Below are positions 1-6,368 of a stretch of DNA of 35,057 nucleotides, one piece after another. Within the stretch, counting starts at the first letter, position 1. Every line of letters begins with the position of its first letter. This DNA is from Candidatus Falkowiibacteriota bacterium (GTDB taxonomy: Bacteria > Patescibacteriota > Patescibacteriia > Patescibacteriales > UBA12465). The DNA is taken from positions 89,496-124,552 of the forward strand of contig JAPLVY010000005.1 of the NCBI GenBank assembly GCA_026396875.1. Direction: 5' to 3'. Below the pieces are notes generated by a model. It was given only the letters and a program-made list of their open reading frames with translations, searched no databases and was not told the origin of the DNA. The position numbers were made by a program, and so were the translations under genes.

Positions 1-533
1 TATTGCTTCCCCAAAGCTATAAAAGCGTGTTTGGGGTGATAAGCTAACCAAGTATAATCAGCGTCTTTACCGTTAAACTTTTGACCAATAGGATGACTAA
101 GAACTTCGTAGAATTCTACCGTGAAATTGCCATAGTTCCAGCGACCACCGAAGTAATCTTTGGGAATGGAATTTTGTCCCACCACCCGACCAATCTCAAT
201 GAGGCTGTTAAATTTACCAATTCTATTTTGGACCCAAGTATCAAAGGCGAATTGATCACCCTTGCCGCCATCGCCAGTTTTTACCAGCATGGCACTCCAA
301 GTATTTGCCGAGTCCGACCAGATCTTTGGGAAAATTAGACCAAGAACGTCACGACCTTCGGCTTTGTAGTCGTACTTGAGGTTGATAAATTTGGTTTTTA
401 ACTCAACTCTCTGGAGAGAAACGGTTGGTTTGTGAACACTATCAGCCAGAATAGAACTTTCCAAGTTAATATTCTGAGCACTAACCATTGATTGCATTAT
501 AATAATGCAAATAATTACAAAACTTTTTTTCAT
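1..533 (-). CDS. Secreted protein of unknown function (3' part cut by window edge)
   Basis: The reading frame starts at an ATG on the minus strand and stays open for 177 codons to the window edge, so the C-terminus is missing. The first ~19 residues (MKKSFVIICIIIMQSMVSA, then QN) have a short Lys-rich start, a hydrophobic core and a small-residue cleavage site, so an exported protein is predicted. The mature part is soluble-looking, rich in Trp, Tyr, Gly and Asp, with no internal membrane span and no motif I recognise. A weak purine-rich stretch (AGGAA) lies about 6 nt before the start. It lies downstream of, and in the same direction as, the membrane protein gene at 613-1752, with about 80 bases between, so co-transcription is possible. 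Function unknown; coding status is well supported by the long open frame and the signal peptide. Confidence 0.75.
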   Translation of the reverse strand, partial: MKKSFVIICIIIMQSMVSAQNINLESSILADSVHKPTVSLQRVELKTKFINLKYDYKAEGRDVLGLIFPKIWSDSANTWSAMLVKTGDGGKGDQFAFDTWVQNRIGKFNSLIEIGRVVGQNSIPKDYFGGRWNYGNFTVEFYEVLSHPIGQKFNGKDADYTWLAYHPKHAFIALGKQ

Positions 534-612
534 TGTTAATTCCTATTATTTGATTAATAATTTATTAAAATAATTTCCCTTTTTTAAAAAAGGGCAAAAT
601 ATCGAATAATTA

Positions 613-1752
613 TTAAACAAATAAAGGAATCGGATCGGGATTTGTTTTAAATCCTTTTCGCTCTTTCTGTGGTGGAGGCAGAAGCATCTGCCAAACAACA
701 GAAGAAAAATGATAAAAATCTTGTTTTTCAATAGTGGCTGACACCAGAGAACTCACTCCGCCATCAAAACATTTCTGCACCAAATCTCCTGGCGGCGCCT
801 TAGTCATTATCTGACACTTACTATCATCTTGATGATGAAAATTATCACCACAGCTAACAGTTCGAGGAATAAGAACGATCAGCATCGTGACCATCGCTAC
901 TGGCAAAAAATAGTGCCTGCGAATAAGTCCGCGATTGTCTAAATAATCGCGATATTCACTAAGCTTAATATTGCTCTTAGCGAATAATCGAATGTCTGAT
1001 AATTCGTCGTTAGAAATCAGTGAAAAGATATTAATTTCTCTTCGCTTAAATTCTATTTTCATTGCCAGTTTTCTAGTCTCTTGCTGAAATATTTTCAACC
1101 AGACACGAATAATAACAATGGGATAAATGGCGAGGCAAATCAGGAAGCTCAAAGGGTTTTTGATCCAGAGAGTTTCTTGTTCTTGATAGCGCCAAATGTA
1201 CAGAAGAATAAAAGCAAATGGCATCTTCTGCCACCAAAAATTAAATAGCCACAAGAGCAAGCTCATTAGCACTCCCGACCAATAACCGGAACGATGCATT
1301 TCTTTTTCGCTAAGCAAATTTTTTTGGTAAGCATCCGGATCAATCGTCTTTTCTAATTTAGTGCGTGCCACAGAAAGTCTTTCCATGAACTTGTCATACT
1401 CCTCGTCAGAAGAGGCGTGTTTGCGTTGCACGTTTCGATTAAATACCTCCAACATACTATTAATAGAATGCTGAACGGACATTATCGCGAAACGGTCAAA
1501 ATCATTCTTTTTTTGTTTGATTTTGATCTCCGTCAGGTCAGAAAAATATTCTTCTGGCCCGTAGTTGTCGCCCAAATTTTGAGCGCGTCTTACTTTCTCA
1601 TTCAAATATTGAACATCTCCTCTGCCACCATCTTGTTTGATTGGTGGACTAACCTCGTTACCGAGATTATTGAACAAGGAAAAGAATCCAATATTGAAAA
1701 GAAAAAGCAGTGCCAGTCCAAGCTTTAAGCTCGGGATTAAGAACTTTTTCAT
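613..1752 (-). CDS. Multi-span membrane protein of unknown function
   Basis: A 379-residue protein. The N-terminus (residues ~6-28) is a hydrophobic anchor or signal. A charged, probably coiled region follows (~50-150). A cluster of hydrophobic segments lies at roughly 155-190 and 197-215, then a charged cytosolic-looking stretch (~220-280), one more span at ~283-300, and a C-terminal tail with three Cys, rich in Pro near its end. That arrangement suggests two hydrophilic domains held on the membrane. I do not recognise the family. It is read divergently from the VIT-type transporter, and each has its own promoter in the 124-bp gap. Neighbouring genes give no clear functional clue; the secreted protein downstream could be a partner. 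Confidence 0.7.
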   Translation of the reverse strand: MKKFLIPSLKLGLALLFLFNIGFFSLFNNLGNEVSPPIKQDGGRGDVQYLNEKVRRAQNLGDNYGPEEYFSDLTEIKIKQKKNDFDRFAIMSVQHSINSMLEVFNRNVQRKHASSDEEYDKFMERLSVARTKLEKTIDPDAYQKNLLSEKEMHRSGYWSGVLMSLLLWLFNFWWQKMPFAFILLYIWRYQEQETLWIKNPLSFLICLAIYPIVIIRVWLKIFQQETRKLAMKIEFKRREINIFSLISNDELSDIRLFAKSNIKLSEYRDYLDNRGLIRRHYFLPVAMVTMLIVLIPRTVSCGDNFHHQDDSKCQIMTKAPPGDLVQKCFDGGVSSLVSATIEKQDFYHFSSVVWQMLLPPPQKERKGFKTNPDPIPLFV

Positions 1753-1806
1753 TTCTATCTATTTCTATTAATTTTTTAAATAATTTACCATTTTTGGTAA
1801 CTAGTA

Positions 1807-1835
1807 ATTATCTCATAAAAAACAATGTTTGTCAA
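1807..1835 (-). promoter_or_regulatory. Promoter of the membrane-protein gene
   Basis: Read on the minus strand: TTGACA (1835-1830), 17-bp spacer, GATAAT (1812-1807). The predicted 5' UTR is about 50 nt. Confidence 0.6.
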
Positions 1836-1840
1836 TACAA

Positions 1841-1870
1841 TTGGCAAGAAAATGAATAATCTCCTATAAT
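1841..1870 (+). promoter_or_regulatory. Promoter of the VIT-type transporter, predicted leaderless
   Basis: TTGGCA, 18-bp spacer, then a perfect TATAAT ending 6 nt before the ATG. The expected transcription start therefore coincides with the A of the start codon, so the mRNA should be leaderless. The promoter is back to back with the one for the membrane-protein gene. Confidence 0.65.
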
Positions 1871-1876
1871 ATACTT

Positions 1877-2566
1877 ATGCATGTCAAAGAATTGTCACAA
1901 GTCGGCAAAAAATCTTCGCTAGCCGACATTATCCTTGGTGGTCAAGATGGCTTGGTTAACGTTTTGGGCGTTATTTTAGGTGTTGCTGCCGCTACTAGCG
2001 ACCACAAAATAATTATTGCCGCCGGTATGGCCGCGACTTTTGCTGAGAGCATCTCCATGGCTGCCGTGGCCCTGACCTCAAAAATGGCAGAACGTGATCA
2101 CTATTATTCTGAAGTGGAGAGGGAAAAACGGGAAATCAAAGAAATGCCAGAAGTTGAGAGAGCGGAAATTAGAGAAATATATGCTCAAAAAGGATTTTCC
2201 GGAAAATTATTAGAAGATATTGTAGCGCAAATCACCAGCAATAATGAGCAGTGGCTGAAGTTCATGATGAAAGAAGAATTAGAATTAACCGAAATAAAAA
2301 ACAAAGAAATCTATACTGGCTCTTTTGTGGTTGGTTTTTCGGCCTTAGTTGGCTCTTTTGTGCCGCTTCTCCCCTTTTTCTTCTTACCAATAAAAACGGC
2401 CGTTATTAGTTCTTTGATTATTTCGGCAATAGTTTTATTGTTTGTTGGCATCTATAAGGCCAAAACTACCGTTGGCAACCCTCTAAAAACCGGCCTACAA
2501 ATGGTTTTAATCGGCATGGGGGCAGCTCTGGCCGGCTATTTTATCGGTCACTTATTCGGTCAGTAA
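1877..2566 (+). CDS. VIT1/CCC1-family iron/manganese transporter
   Basis: A 229-residue integral membrane protein of the VIT1/CCC1 family, which moves Fe2+ or Mn2+ across membranes. The family signature is clear. Residues ~18-38 read GGQDGLVNVLGVILGVAAA. The second span carries the AESISMA motif (~52-58). A Glu-rich cytosolic metal-binding loop follows (~70-145, with repeated E, REKREI, and a Met/Glu stretch MMKEELEL). Three spans complete the fold (~148-168, 172-192, 204-226). Length and topology match bacterial members. The likely role is metal efflux or homeostasis at the cell membrane; which ion cannot be told from sequence. The start is fixed by the TATAAT box 6 nt upstream, and a strong terminator follows, so it is probably monocistronic. 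Confidence 0.9.
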   Translation: MHVKELSQVGKKSSLADIILGGQDGLVNVLGVILGVAAATSDHKIIIAAGMAATFAESISMAAVALTSKMAERDHYYSEVEREKREIKEMPEVERAEIREIYAQKGFSGKLLEDIVAQITSNNEQWLKFMMKEELELTEIKNKEIYTGSFVVGFSALVGSFVPLLPFFFLPIKTAVISSLIISAIVLLFVGIYKAKTTVGNPLKTGLQMVLIGMGAALAGYFIGHLFGQ

Positions 2567-2595
2567 TCAAAAAATAAATTTTAATTATTTTACAC

Positions 2596-2619
2596 AAACA
2601 CGCATTGGCGTGTTTTTTC
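2596..2619 (+). terminator. Rho-independent terminator after the VIT-type transporter
   Basis: Perfect 8-bp stem (AAACACGC / GCGTGTTT), 4-nt loop ATTG, followed by T residues. Confidence 0.85.
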
Positions 2620-2654
2620 GTTAAAATTCCTTATTTAAGCCCAATTTTTATCTA

Positions 2655-2683
2655 TTGACAAATATAAATAAACATTATACAAT
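2655..2683 (+). promoter_or_regulatory. Promoter of the 158-aa membrane protein
   Basis: TTGACA, 17-bp spacer, TACAAT; about 20 nt of 5' UTR before the ATG, without a Shine-Dalgarno match. Confidence 0.65.
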
Positions 2684-2708
2684 ATTTTAATCACCTAGTA
2701 ATTTACCA

Positions 2709-3185
2709 ATGAAAAATCAAAGTTTCTATCTAAATCTGGTAGCTAGGGGTATTTTAATTAATGCCATTAGCTACGGAATGTTTCTATTCGTCGCCAAAAT
2801 CCTTGTCGACGGCAAACATTTGTTAATCGGGCAAGAGATGAAATTCACCTTGCCAAGAGTAGCAGCAATTGCTTTAATTGCCGCAATTTATTTCTTCATA
2901 GATATTAATCACCAAAAAGTTGCTAAACAAAAAGCTGCTTTTGGAACTTTTTTCTTCTACATCAATACTACTGGAATTTATTGCCTGCTATACGGCTGTC
3001 TAAATTCATCCGTCACTAGCTCAGTAGTCGGCTTGGCCTGCATTGCCAGCTTCATAGTATTGCAAAAGAAAAACAGAAAGACTTTCTCTGAAATAACAAT
3101 TGCCAGAGGGCTGATATTAATTATCGCCACAATAGCTATCCCAATATTCATAATCAATTGGTGCATGCTCGGCAGAGTTATATAA
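2709..3185 (+). CDS. Five-span membrane protein of unknown function
   Basis: A 158-residue, strongly hydrophobic protein with about five predicted membrane helices (residues ~9-30, 48-66, 78-97, 100-118, 130-153) joined by short Lys/Arg-rich loops (HQKVAKQK, QKKNRKTF). The positive loops suggest their cytosolic placement. No catalytic motif or family signature is recognised. It sits alone between a consensus promoter and a strong terminator, so it is a single-gene unit. Coding status is supported by that flanking and by the unbroken frame. Confidence 0.75.
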   Translation: MKNQSFYLNLVARGILINAISYGMFLFVAKILVDGKHLLIGQEMKFTLPRVAAIALIAAIYFFIDINHQKVAKQKAAFGTFFFYINTTGIYCLLYGCLNSSVTSSVVGLACIASFIVLQKKNRKTFSEITIARGLILIIATIAIPIFIINWCMLGRVI

Positions 3186-3194
3186 AGATCCATG

Positions 3195-3228
3195 GACCAT
3201 CATAATCACAAAATGATGGTCTTTTTTT
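3195..3228 (+). terminator. Rho-independent terminator
   Basis: Perfect 9-bp stem (GACCATCAT / ATGATGGTC), 9-nt loop, then seven T. It ends the plus-strand membrane-protein gene. Confidence 0.88.
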
Positions 3229-3233
3229 ATTAC

Positions 3234-3267
3234 AAAAAACTGCCAGGAAAATTCCTGACAGTTTTTT
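3234..3267 (-). terminator. Terminator of the minus-strand gene at 3292-3717
   Basis: A-rich/T-rich arms (AAAAACTG / CAGTTTTT) enclose a CAGGA/TCCTG inner stem with an AAAT loop. Read on the minus strand it ends in a T run. It abuts the preceding plus-strand terminator, a convergent pair. Confidence 0.8.
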
Positions 3268-3291
3268 AAGAATCAAATTTTTATTTTAGAG

Positions 3292-3717
3292 TTAAGCCTT
3301 GACTTTTCTTTCATCAACCACTAATTTTTTGTGCATTACTGCGACGATTCCAATAACAGTAGATACTAGAATCAAGGCGGCGGAGATGCTCTGGGGAGTT
3401 AACATGGACTGCTCTGTTTCTGGAACTTCCAAGCCATTAAGGGCGGCATAAACGGATGAACCGGCAAGCATTGCGCCGGAGGCAATAATTGCGCCATATT
3501 CCTTCAATTTTCCAAGTAAGTTTCTTACCTTATCTTGCTTTTCTGGGTCACTTAATTTTTCTTGAACCAATTCCTGATCCATAGCTTTAATCTCTTCAAT
3601 ATTGGCATTAGCTGTCGATAGGTCAGCTATTGCGGCCTCTGTCATCTCAACTCCCTGCTCGCCCTCAACAACTGATTCTTTAGCTAAGCTATTGCCTGTG
3701 CTGTTTTCAAAATTCAT
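3292..3717 (-). CDS. Small two-span membrane protein with acidic N-terminus
   Basis: 141 residues. The first ~70 are hydrophilic and acidic (many E, D, Q and A), with helix-forming composition and no Cys. Two hydrophobic helices follow (residues ~74-92, IIASGAMLAGSSVYAALNG, and ~108-127, ISAALILVSTVIGIVAVM), and the protein ends in a basic tail (HKKLVVDERKVKA). The small-residue-rich first span resembles pore- or pilin-like helices, but no family is recognised. It may be co-transcribed with the 43-residue protein upstream (3761-3892), 43 bp away. Function unknown. Confidence 0.65.
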   Translation of the reverse strand: MNFENSTGNSLAKESVVEGEQGVEMTEAAIADLSTANANIEEIKAMDQELVQEKLSDPEKQDKVRNLLGKLKEYGAIIASGAMLAGSSVYAALNGLEVPETEQSMLTPQSISAALILVSTVIGIVAVMHKKLVVDERKVKA

Positions 3718-3760
3718 ATTTTTTATTAATTAATTATTTAAAATTAATGTTACGCAAAAA

Positions 3761-3892
3761 TTAATCTTTTAATTCATTTTTCAACTCTTCTGTCATTTCG
3801 GCAAAAGCTTTGGCGAACATTTCAATGTCTTCTTGAGTAGCAGTCTGGTTTTTGATTTTTTCCGCGATTGCTAGCATTGTTTCGTGATTCAT
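3761..3892 (-). CDS. Small 43-residue helical protein
   Basis: The supported start is the ATG giving MNHETMLAIAEKIKNQ..., a 43-residue acidic helical protein ending in LKNELKD. A longer frame from a TTG at 3985 adds 31 residues, rich in Lys and Ile, that look like translated AT-rich leader, so I prefer the shorter form. Heptad-like spacing (MLAIAEKI, IEMFAKAF, MTEELKNEL) suggests two short amphipathic helices. It lies first behind a consensus promoter, with a roughly 140-nt leader containing a small hairpin (ATTAACC / GGTTAAT). Function unknown. Confidence 0.55.
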   Translation of the reverse strand: MNHETMLAIAEKIKNQTATQEDIEMFAKAFAEMTEELKNELKD

Positions 3893-4040
3893 AATTTTAA
3901 ATTTAATTATTATTAACCGGAAATGGTTAATATTAATTTTAACATATTTTGATTGTTTAAGTAAATATTTTTCTCGCGCCATCAAACATTAAGCAACAAT
4001 AGGAAAGAGTCTCTAAAATGTTGAATAGTTAACTAAATTT

Positions 4041-4069
4041 ATTATATCACATTATTATAATAATGTCAA
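4041..4069 (-). promoter_or_regulatory. Consensus promoter for the 43-aa / 141-aa protein genes
   Basis: Minus strand: perfect TTGACA (4069-4064), 17-bp spacer, perfect TATAAT (4046-4041). It is divergent from the promoter of the 23S-fragment RNA, 41 bp away. Confidence 0.8.
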
Positions 4070-4110
4070 TAGAAAGCGATTTTGAGTGTCAATCCTAGCC
4101 AAATTTTAAA

Positions 4111-4139
4111 TTGACAAATATATGCATATAACTTAATAT
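4111..4139 (+). promoter_or_regulatory. Consensus promoter of the 23S-fragment RNA
   Basis: Perfect TTGACA, 17-bp spacer, TAATAT. The predicted start is near 4146, about 10 nt before the rRNA-like fold begins. Confidence 0.78.
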
Positions 4140-4145
4140 TTCATT

Positions 4146-4253
4146 AAGGTTTGGCGCTAAGGATATTGGCTTGGAAGCAGCCATTTATTTAAAGAGTGCG
4201 TAACAGCTCACTTAGTATCCATTCTAGCCAGTTCAAAAAAGGACTGGTTTTTT
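4146..4253 (+). ncRNA. Stand-alone RNA containing the 23S rRNA GTPase-associated centre (helices 42-44)
   Basis: Bases 4156-4216 match the 58-nt L11-binding domain of bacterial 23S rRNA (E. coli 1051-1108). TTGGCTTGGAAGCAGCCAT and AAAGAGTGCGTAACAGCTCA are near-identical to the bacterial consensus. Base-for-base mapping gives G at 4173 for A1067, A4176 for A1070, T4201 for U1094 and A4202 for A1095. The closing helix differs in sequence from E. coli but still pairs (GCTAAG 4156-4161 with CTTAGT 4211-4216), with one extra base on each side, so the fold is kept. No other 23S sequence flanks it. A consensus promoter precedes it and a hairpin plus T6 follows, giving an RNA of ~108 nt. In the ribosome this domain binds uL11 and the translational GTPases. 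An uL11, factor or antibiotic decoy, or a trans-acting rRNA piece, are inferences. The alternative is a chance rRNA fragment, though promoter, terminator and pairing argue against decay. Confidence 0.75.
4228..4253 (+). terminator. Terminator of the 23S-fragment RNA
   Basis: 7-bp stem (CCAGTTC / GGACTGG, one G-U), A6 loop, then six T. Confidence 0.82.
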
Positions 4254-4273
4254 AAATATATTTTCAATTAAAT

Positions 4274-4302
4274 AAAAACACCCAGCAAAGCCGAGTGTTT
4301 TT
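4274..4302 (-). terminator. Second terminator downstream of tRNA-Glu
   Basis: 8-bp A/T-rich outer stem (AAAAACAC / GTGTTTTT) with a small inner GC stem. On the minus strand it follows the duplicated tRNA-Glu 3' end. Confidence 0.7.
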
Positions 4303-4324
4303 ATTTAGTAGTCCCTAGGGGAGT
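4299..4324. repeat. Direct repeat copy 1: tRNA-Glu 3' end
   Basis: 26-bp exact copy of 4517-4542. It contains the complement of the tRNA-Glu acceptor and T-arm 3' strand plus the start of its terminator tail. The tRNA body is absent here, so this is a partial duplicate rather than a gene. Confidence 0.85.
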
Positions 4325-4491
4325 TATCGCGCTCGTTCTGCTTCCGCATCGCTCACTTATCCGGGGCCAGCGTCAAGCATCCCTTGAATGCTTGACGATC
4401 ACTCGTCTGCGCCCTCGCTGCTCGAAATAGCAGCTCGGGCTTGATTCGCTTCTGGCCTGGTTCGCCTCCTCCAACCTCCGGTCGGCTAAAT
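4325..4491. other. GC-rich insert between the two tRNA-Glu 3' ends
   Basis: About 165 bp visibly richer in G+C than the surrounding AT-rich DNA. It contains a perfect 10-bp hairpin (CGTCAAGCAT / ATGCTTGACG) and a second stem (GCTGCT / AGCAGC). I see no convincing coding frame and no RNA family that I can name. Its boundaries coincide with the repeated tRNA end, so it looks inserted or duplicated at the tRNA 3' end. Confidence 0.6.
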
Positions 4492-4520
4492 AAAACAACA
4501 CACTTTTCGTGTGTTGTTTT
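4492..4520 (-). terminator. Terminator of tRNA-Glu
   Basis: Perfect 12-bp stem (AAAACAACACAC / GTGTGTTGTTTT), 5-nt loop. It starts just past the tRNA 3' end on the minus strand. Confidence 0.85.
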
Positions 4521-4542
4521 ATTTAGTAGTCCCTAGGGGAGT
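4517..4542. repeat. Direct repeat copy 2: overlaps tRNA-Glu 3' end
   Basis: Partner of the 26-bp repeat at 4299-4324; this copy belongs to the intact tRNA and its terminator. Confidence 0.85.
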
Positions 4543-4598
4543 CGAACCCCTCTTACCAGGATGAAAACCTGGTGTCCTAACCGATAGACGAAGGGACC
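4527..4598 (-). tRNA. tRNA-Glu (anticodon TTC)
   Basis: Cloverleaf on the minus strand. Acceptor GGTCCCT pairs with AGGGACT (G-U first pair), the anticodon stem is CCAGG / CCTGG with loop TTTTCAT, the T-arm is GGGG-TTCGACT-CCCC, and the discriminator is A. CCA is not encoded. The anticodon occupies 4565-4563. A promoter lies upstream and overlaps the tsaD promoter region. Confidence 0.93.
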
Positions 4599-4646
4599 AG
4601 TAGTTTATGATGGATTTTTTCTTTAATCTGTGTTAATACTTAAATT

Positions 4647-4675
4647 AGTATAAATAATAAACCGACCTTCGTCAA
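4647..4675 (-). promoter_or_regulatory. Promoter of tRNA-Glu
   Basis: Minus strand: TTGACG, 17-bp spacer, TATACT. The -35 box lies only 3 bp from the tsaD start codon, so tRNA-Glu and tsaD transcription may interfere. Confidence 0.55.
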
Positions 4676-4678
4676 GTT

Positions 4679-5722
4679 ATGCGAATTTTAGCAATTGAAA
4701 GTAGCTGTGATGAAACTGCCGCATCAGTTTTATCAGCTAATAAAAACCAAAAACCAAAGATTCTCTCCAACGTTATTTCTTCACAGATTGCAATTCACGC
4801 CCAATATGGCGGAGTAATCCCAGAAATAGCGGCCAGAGAGCACGTCTTAAATATTATTCCAGTAATCGCGGCGGCTTTAGCGAATGCAAAAACCAAACCC
4901 TCTCAGTTGGACGCAATTGCTGTTACTAAGGGTCCAGGACTAATCACTTCTCTCATTTCGGGAATGGAGACTGCTCGTACCCTGGCTTATGCCTGGAACA
5001 AACCACTGCTCGGTCTTAACCATATTGAGGGTCATATTTATGCCGCCTTCTTAAATTTAAAAAGAAAAGTGCAATTTCCGGCAATAGTATTAACAGTTTC
5101 CGGCGGACATACTCTCCTGGCAGTGATGAAAGAGCATGGTGAACTAAAAATAATTGGCGACACCCGCGATGACGCTGCTGGCGAAGCTTTTGACAAGGGG
5201 GCAAAAATGCTAGGGTTGCCTTATCCTGGCGGACCAGCGGTTTCCAGGGCTGCCCTGAGTTACCTGTCTCAGTTCTCCGAAAAACCAAAAGAAACTTTGG
5301 GTTTTCCTCGGCCGATGCTTAATTCTGGTGATTTTGATTTTTCTTTTTCCGGCCTCAAAACATCCCTGCTATACAAACTACAAGCTGATAAGAACTGGGC
5401 GAAGAAGATTGAGCAGTATTGCTATGAGTACGAGGAAGCAATTTTTGATATTTTGATCGGCAAGACTCTTAAGGCCGCCAAAAAATACCAAGCCAAGAGT
5501 ATTATTGTTAGCGGTGGTGTTTCCGCTAGCTCCAGGCTCCGAAAACAATTTCTTGATAAATCTAAAATCGCCAATTCCAAGTTGGGCGTCTATTTTCCGG
5601 AGATGTCTTACACTACTGATAACGCCGCCATGATTGCTTCGGCTGCCTACTTCCGCTTAAGTCGAAATACAAAAGTAAAACCTTGGCAAAAAGAAAAAGT
5701 TGAGCTAAACTTATCTTTATAA
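4679..5722 (+). CDS. tsaD: tRNA t6A37 threonylcarbamoyltransferase catalytic subunit TsaD
   Basis: 347 residues, full family length. TsaD transfers threonylcarbamoyl from TC-AMP to A37 of ANN-decoding tRNAs, working with TsaB and TsaE (tsaE is near the right end of this window). Visible ASKHA/Kae1 signatures are the N-terminal IESSCDETAASV, the metal-binding His in AAREHV and in NHIEGHIYA, the nucleotide loop SGGHT, GEAFDKGAKMLGLPYPGGP, the GGVSAS loop, and the last metal ligand Asp in TTDNAAMIA. The ATG start gives the canonical MRILAIESSCDE beginning. tRNA-Cys follows 3 nt after the stop and is likely co-transcribed. No tsaB or tsaC is visible here. Confidence 0.97.
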   Translation: MRILAIESSCDETAASVLSANKNQKPKILSNVISSQIAIHAQYGGVIPEIAAREHVLNIIPVIAAALANAKTKPSQLDAIAVTKGPGLITSLISGMETARTLAYAWNKPLLGLNHIEGHIYAAFLNLKRKVQFPAIVLTVSGGHTLLAVMKEHGELKIIGDTRDDAAGEAFDKGAKMLGLPYPGGPAVSRAALSYLSQFSEKPKETLGFPRPMLNSGDFDFSFSGLKTSLLYKLQADKNWAKKIEQYCYEYEEAIFDILIGKTLKAAKKYQAKSIIVSGGVSASSRLRKQFLDKSKIANSKLGVYFPEMSYTTDNAAMIASAAYFRLSRNTKVKPWQKEKVELNLSL

Positions 5723-5725
5723 GCC

Positions 5726-5799
5726 GGTTCGATGGCGAAGTGGTCTAACGCTGCAGTTTGCAAAACTGCCATTCGTGGGTTCGACTCCCACTCGAACCT
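5726..5799 (+). tRNA. tRNA-Cys (anticodon GCA)
   Basis: Acceptor GGTTCGA / TCGAACC, anticodon stem GCAGT / ACTGC with loop TTGCAAA, T-arm GTGGG-TTCGACT-CCCAC, and U discriminator as usual for Cys. CCA is not encoded. It begins 3 nt after the tsaD stop. Confidence 0.94.
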
Positions 5800-5823
5800 C
5801 AATTTAAAAAAGTCAAAAAGCGC

Positions 5824-5852
5824 AAAACTGTCCTATTTTCGGGGCAGTTTTT
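5824..5852 (+). terminator. Terminator after tRNA-Cys
   Basis: 10-bp stem (AAAACTGTCC / GGGCAGTTTT with one G-U), loop TATTTTCG, then T residues. Confidence 0.75.
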
Positions 5853-5867
5853 GTTTGGTGAAAAATC

Positions 5868-5930
5868 TGTGGATAACTTGTGTGGAAAACTGCTAATTCA
5901 CCGAGATAAGTCCACAAAATTGTGGACTTA
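5868..5930. promoter_or_regulatory. Cluster of DnaA-box-like motifs next to an AT-rich tract
   Basis: TGTGGATAA at 5868-5876 is a perfect DnaA box (TTATCCACA on the other strand). TGTGGAAAA at 5881-5889 has one mismatch, and TGTGGACTT at 5921-5929 is a looser match. About 110 bp of very AT-rich DNA follow (5940-6050). There is no dnaA or dnaN in the window, so an origin assignment is only a possibility; the third motif is also part of a terminator stem. Confidence 0.3.
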
Positions 5931-5938
5931 TCTTTTTT
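5905..5938 (+). terminator. Strong hairpin terminator
   Basis: Perfect 12-bp stem (GATAAGTCCACA / TGTGGACTTATC), AAAT loop, then T6. It is a second terminator downstream of tRNA-Cys. Confidence 0.85.
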
Positions 5939-6025
5939 GATCAATTTATCTTATTTATATATTTTAACTAATATTTAAACAAATAATCTAAATTTATTAA
6001 AAAATAAGGAAAACTTTACAATTTA

Positions 6026-6054
6026 TTGACCATAAAAACAAATAATGCTAAACT
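6026..6054 (+). promoter_or_regulatory. Promoter of the structured RNA upstream of ychF
   Basis: TTGACC, 17-bp spacer, TAAACT; predicted start near 6061. Confidence 0.5.
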
Positions 6055-6340
6055 ATGTGTATAAGTGTTCTTTTTAATCAATTTTTTACTGGCTTTCCAA
6101 CATTATTCGTTCTTTATTGTTCTTTTGCTTATCAGCACTGATATGATGAGCTGCCAGCCACAAACAAAAATTTCTCAATCGATAGCTGTTCCATAACTAA
6201 TAGATAGTTAAGGGGTAGCTACTCATTTGTCCGAAATTTGGCTCAAAGCCCGGTAAAAAATTGCGAGAGAAAAATCAGTCCTCTTGCACCAAATCTTGTC
6301 ATCTCTCTTGAGACGACCAAAGGTTCGGATGATTACCCAG

Positions 6341-6368
6341 TTGAATTTATTATCATTTTATATATAAT
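6341..6368 (+). promoter_or_regulatory. Possible internal promoter for ychF
   Basis: TTGAAT, 16-bp spacer, perfect TATAAT. If used, ychF transcription would start near 6375, inside the hairpin, independent of the upstream RNA. Confidence 0.4.

Noticed and set aside
81-338. Plus-strand 85-codon frame
   Set aside because: It lies opposite the longer secreted-protein frame, which has a signal peptide and stays open for 177 codons.
4146-4253. Edge of a complete 23S rRNA gene
   Set aside because: No 23S sequence is recognisable on either side of the 61-nt block; flanks are a promoter and a terminator.
4299-4542. CRISPR-like repeat pair
   Set aside because: There are only two copies, and they correspond to a tRNA 3' end; no array and no cas genes.
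5758-5940. 60-codon plus-strand frame after tsaD
   Set aside because: It runs through tRNA-Cys and two terminators, so it is chance.
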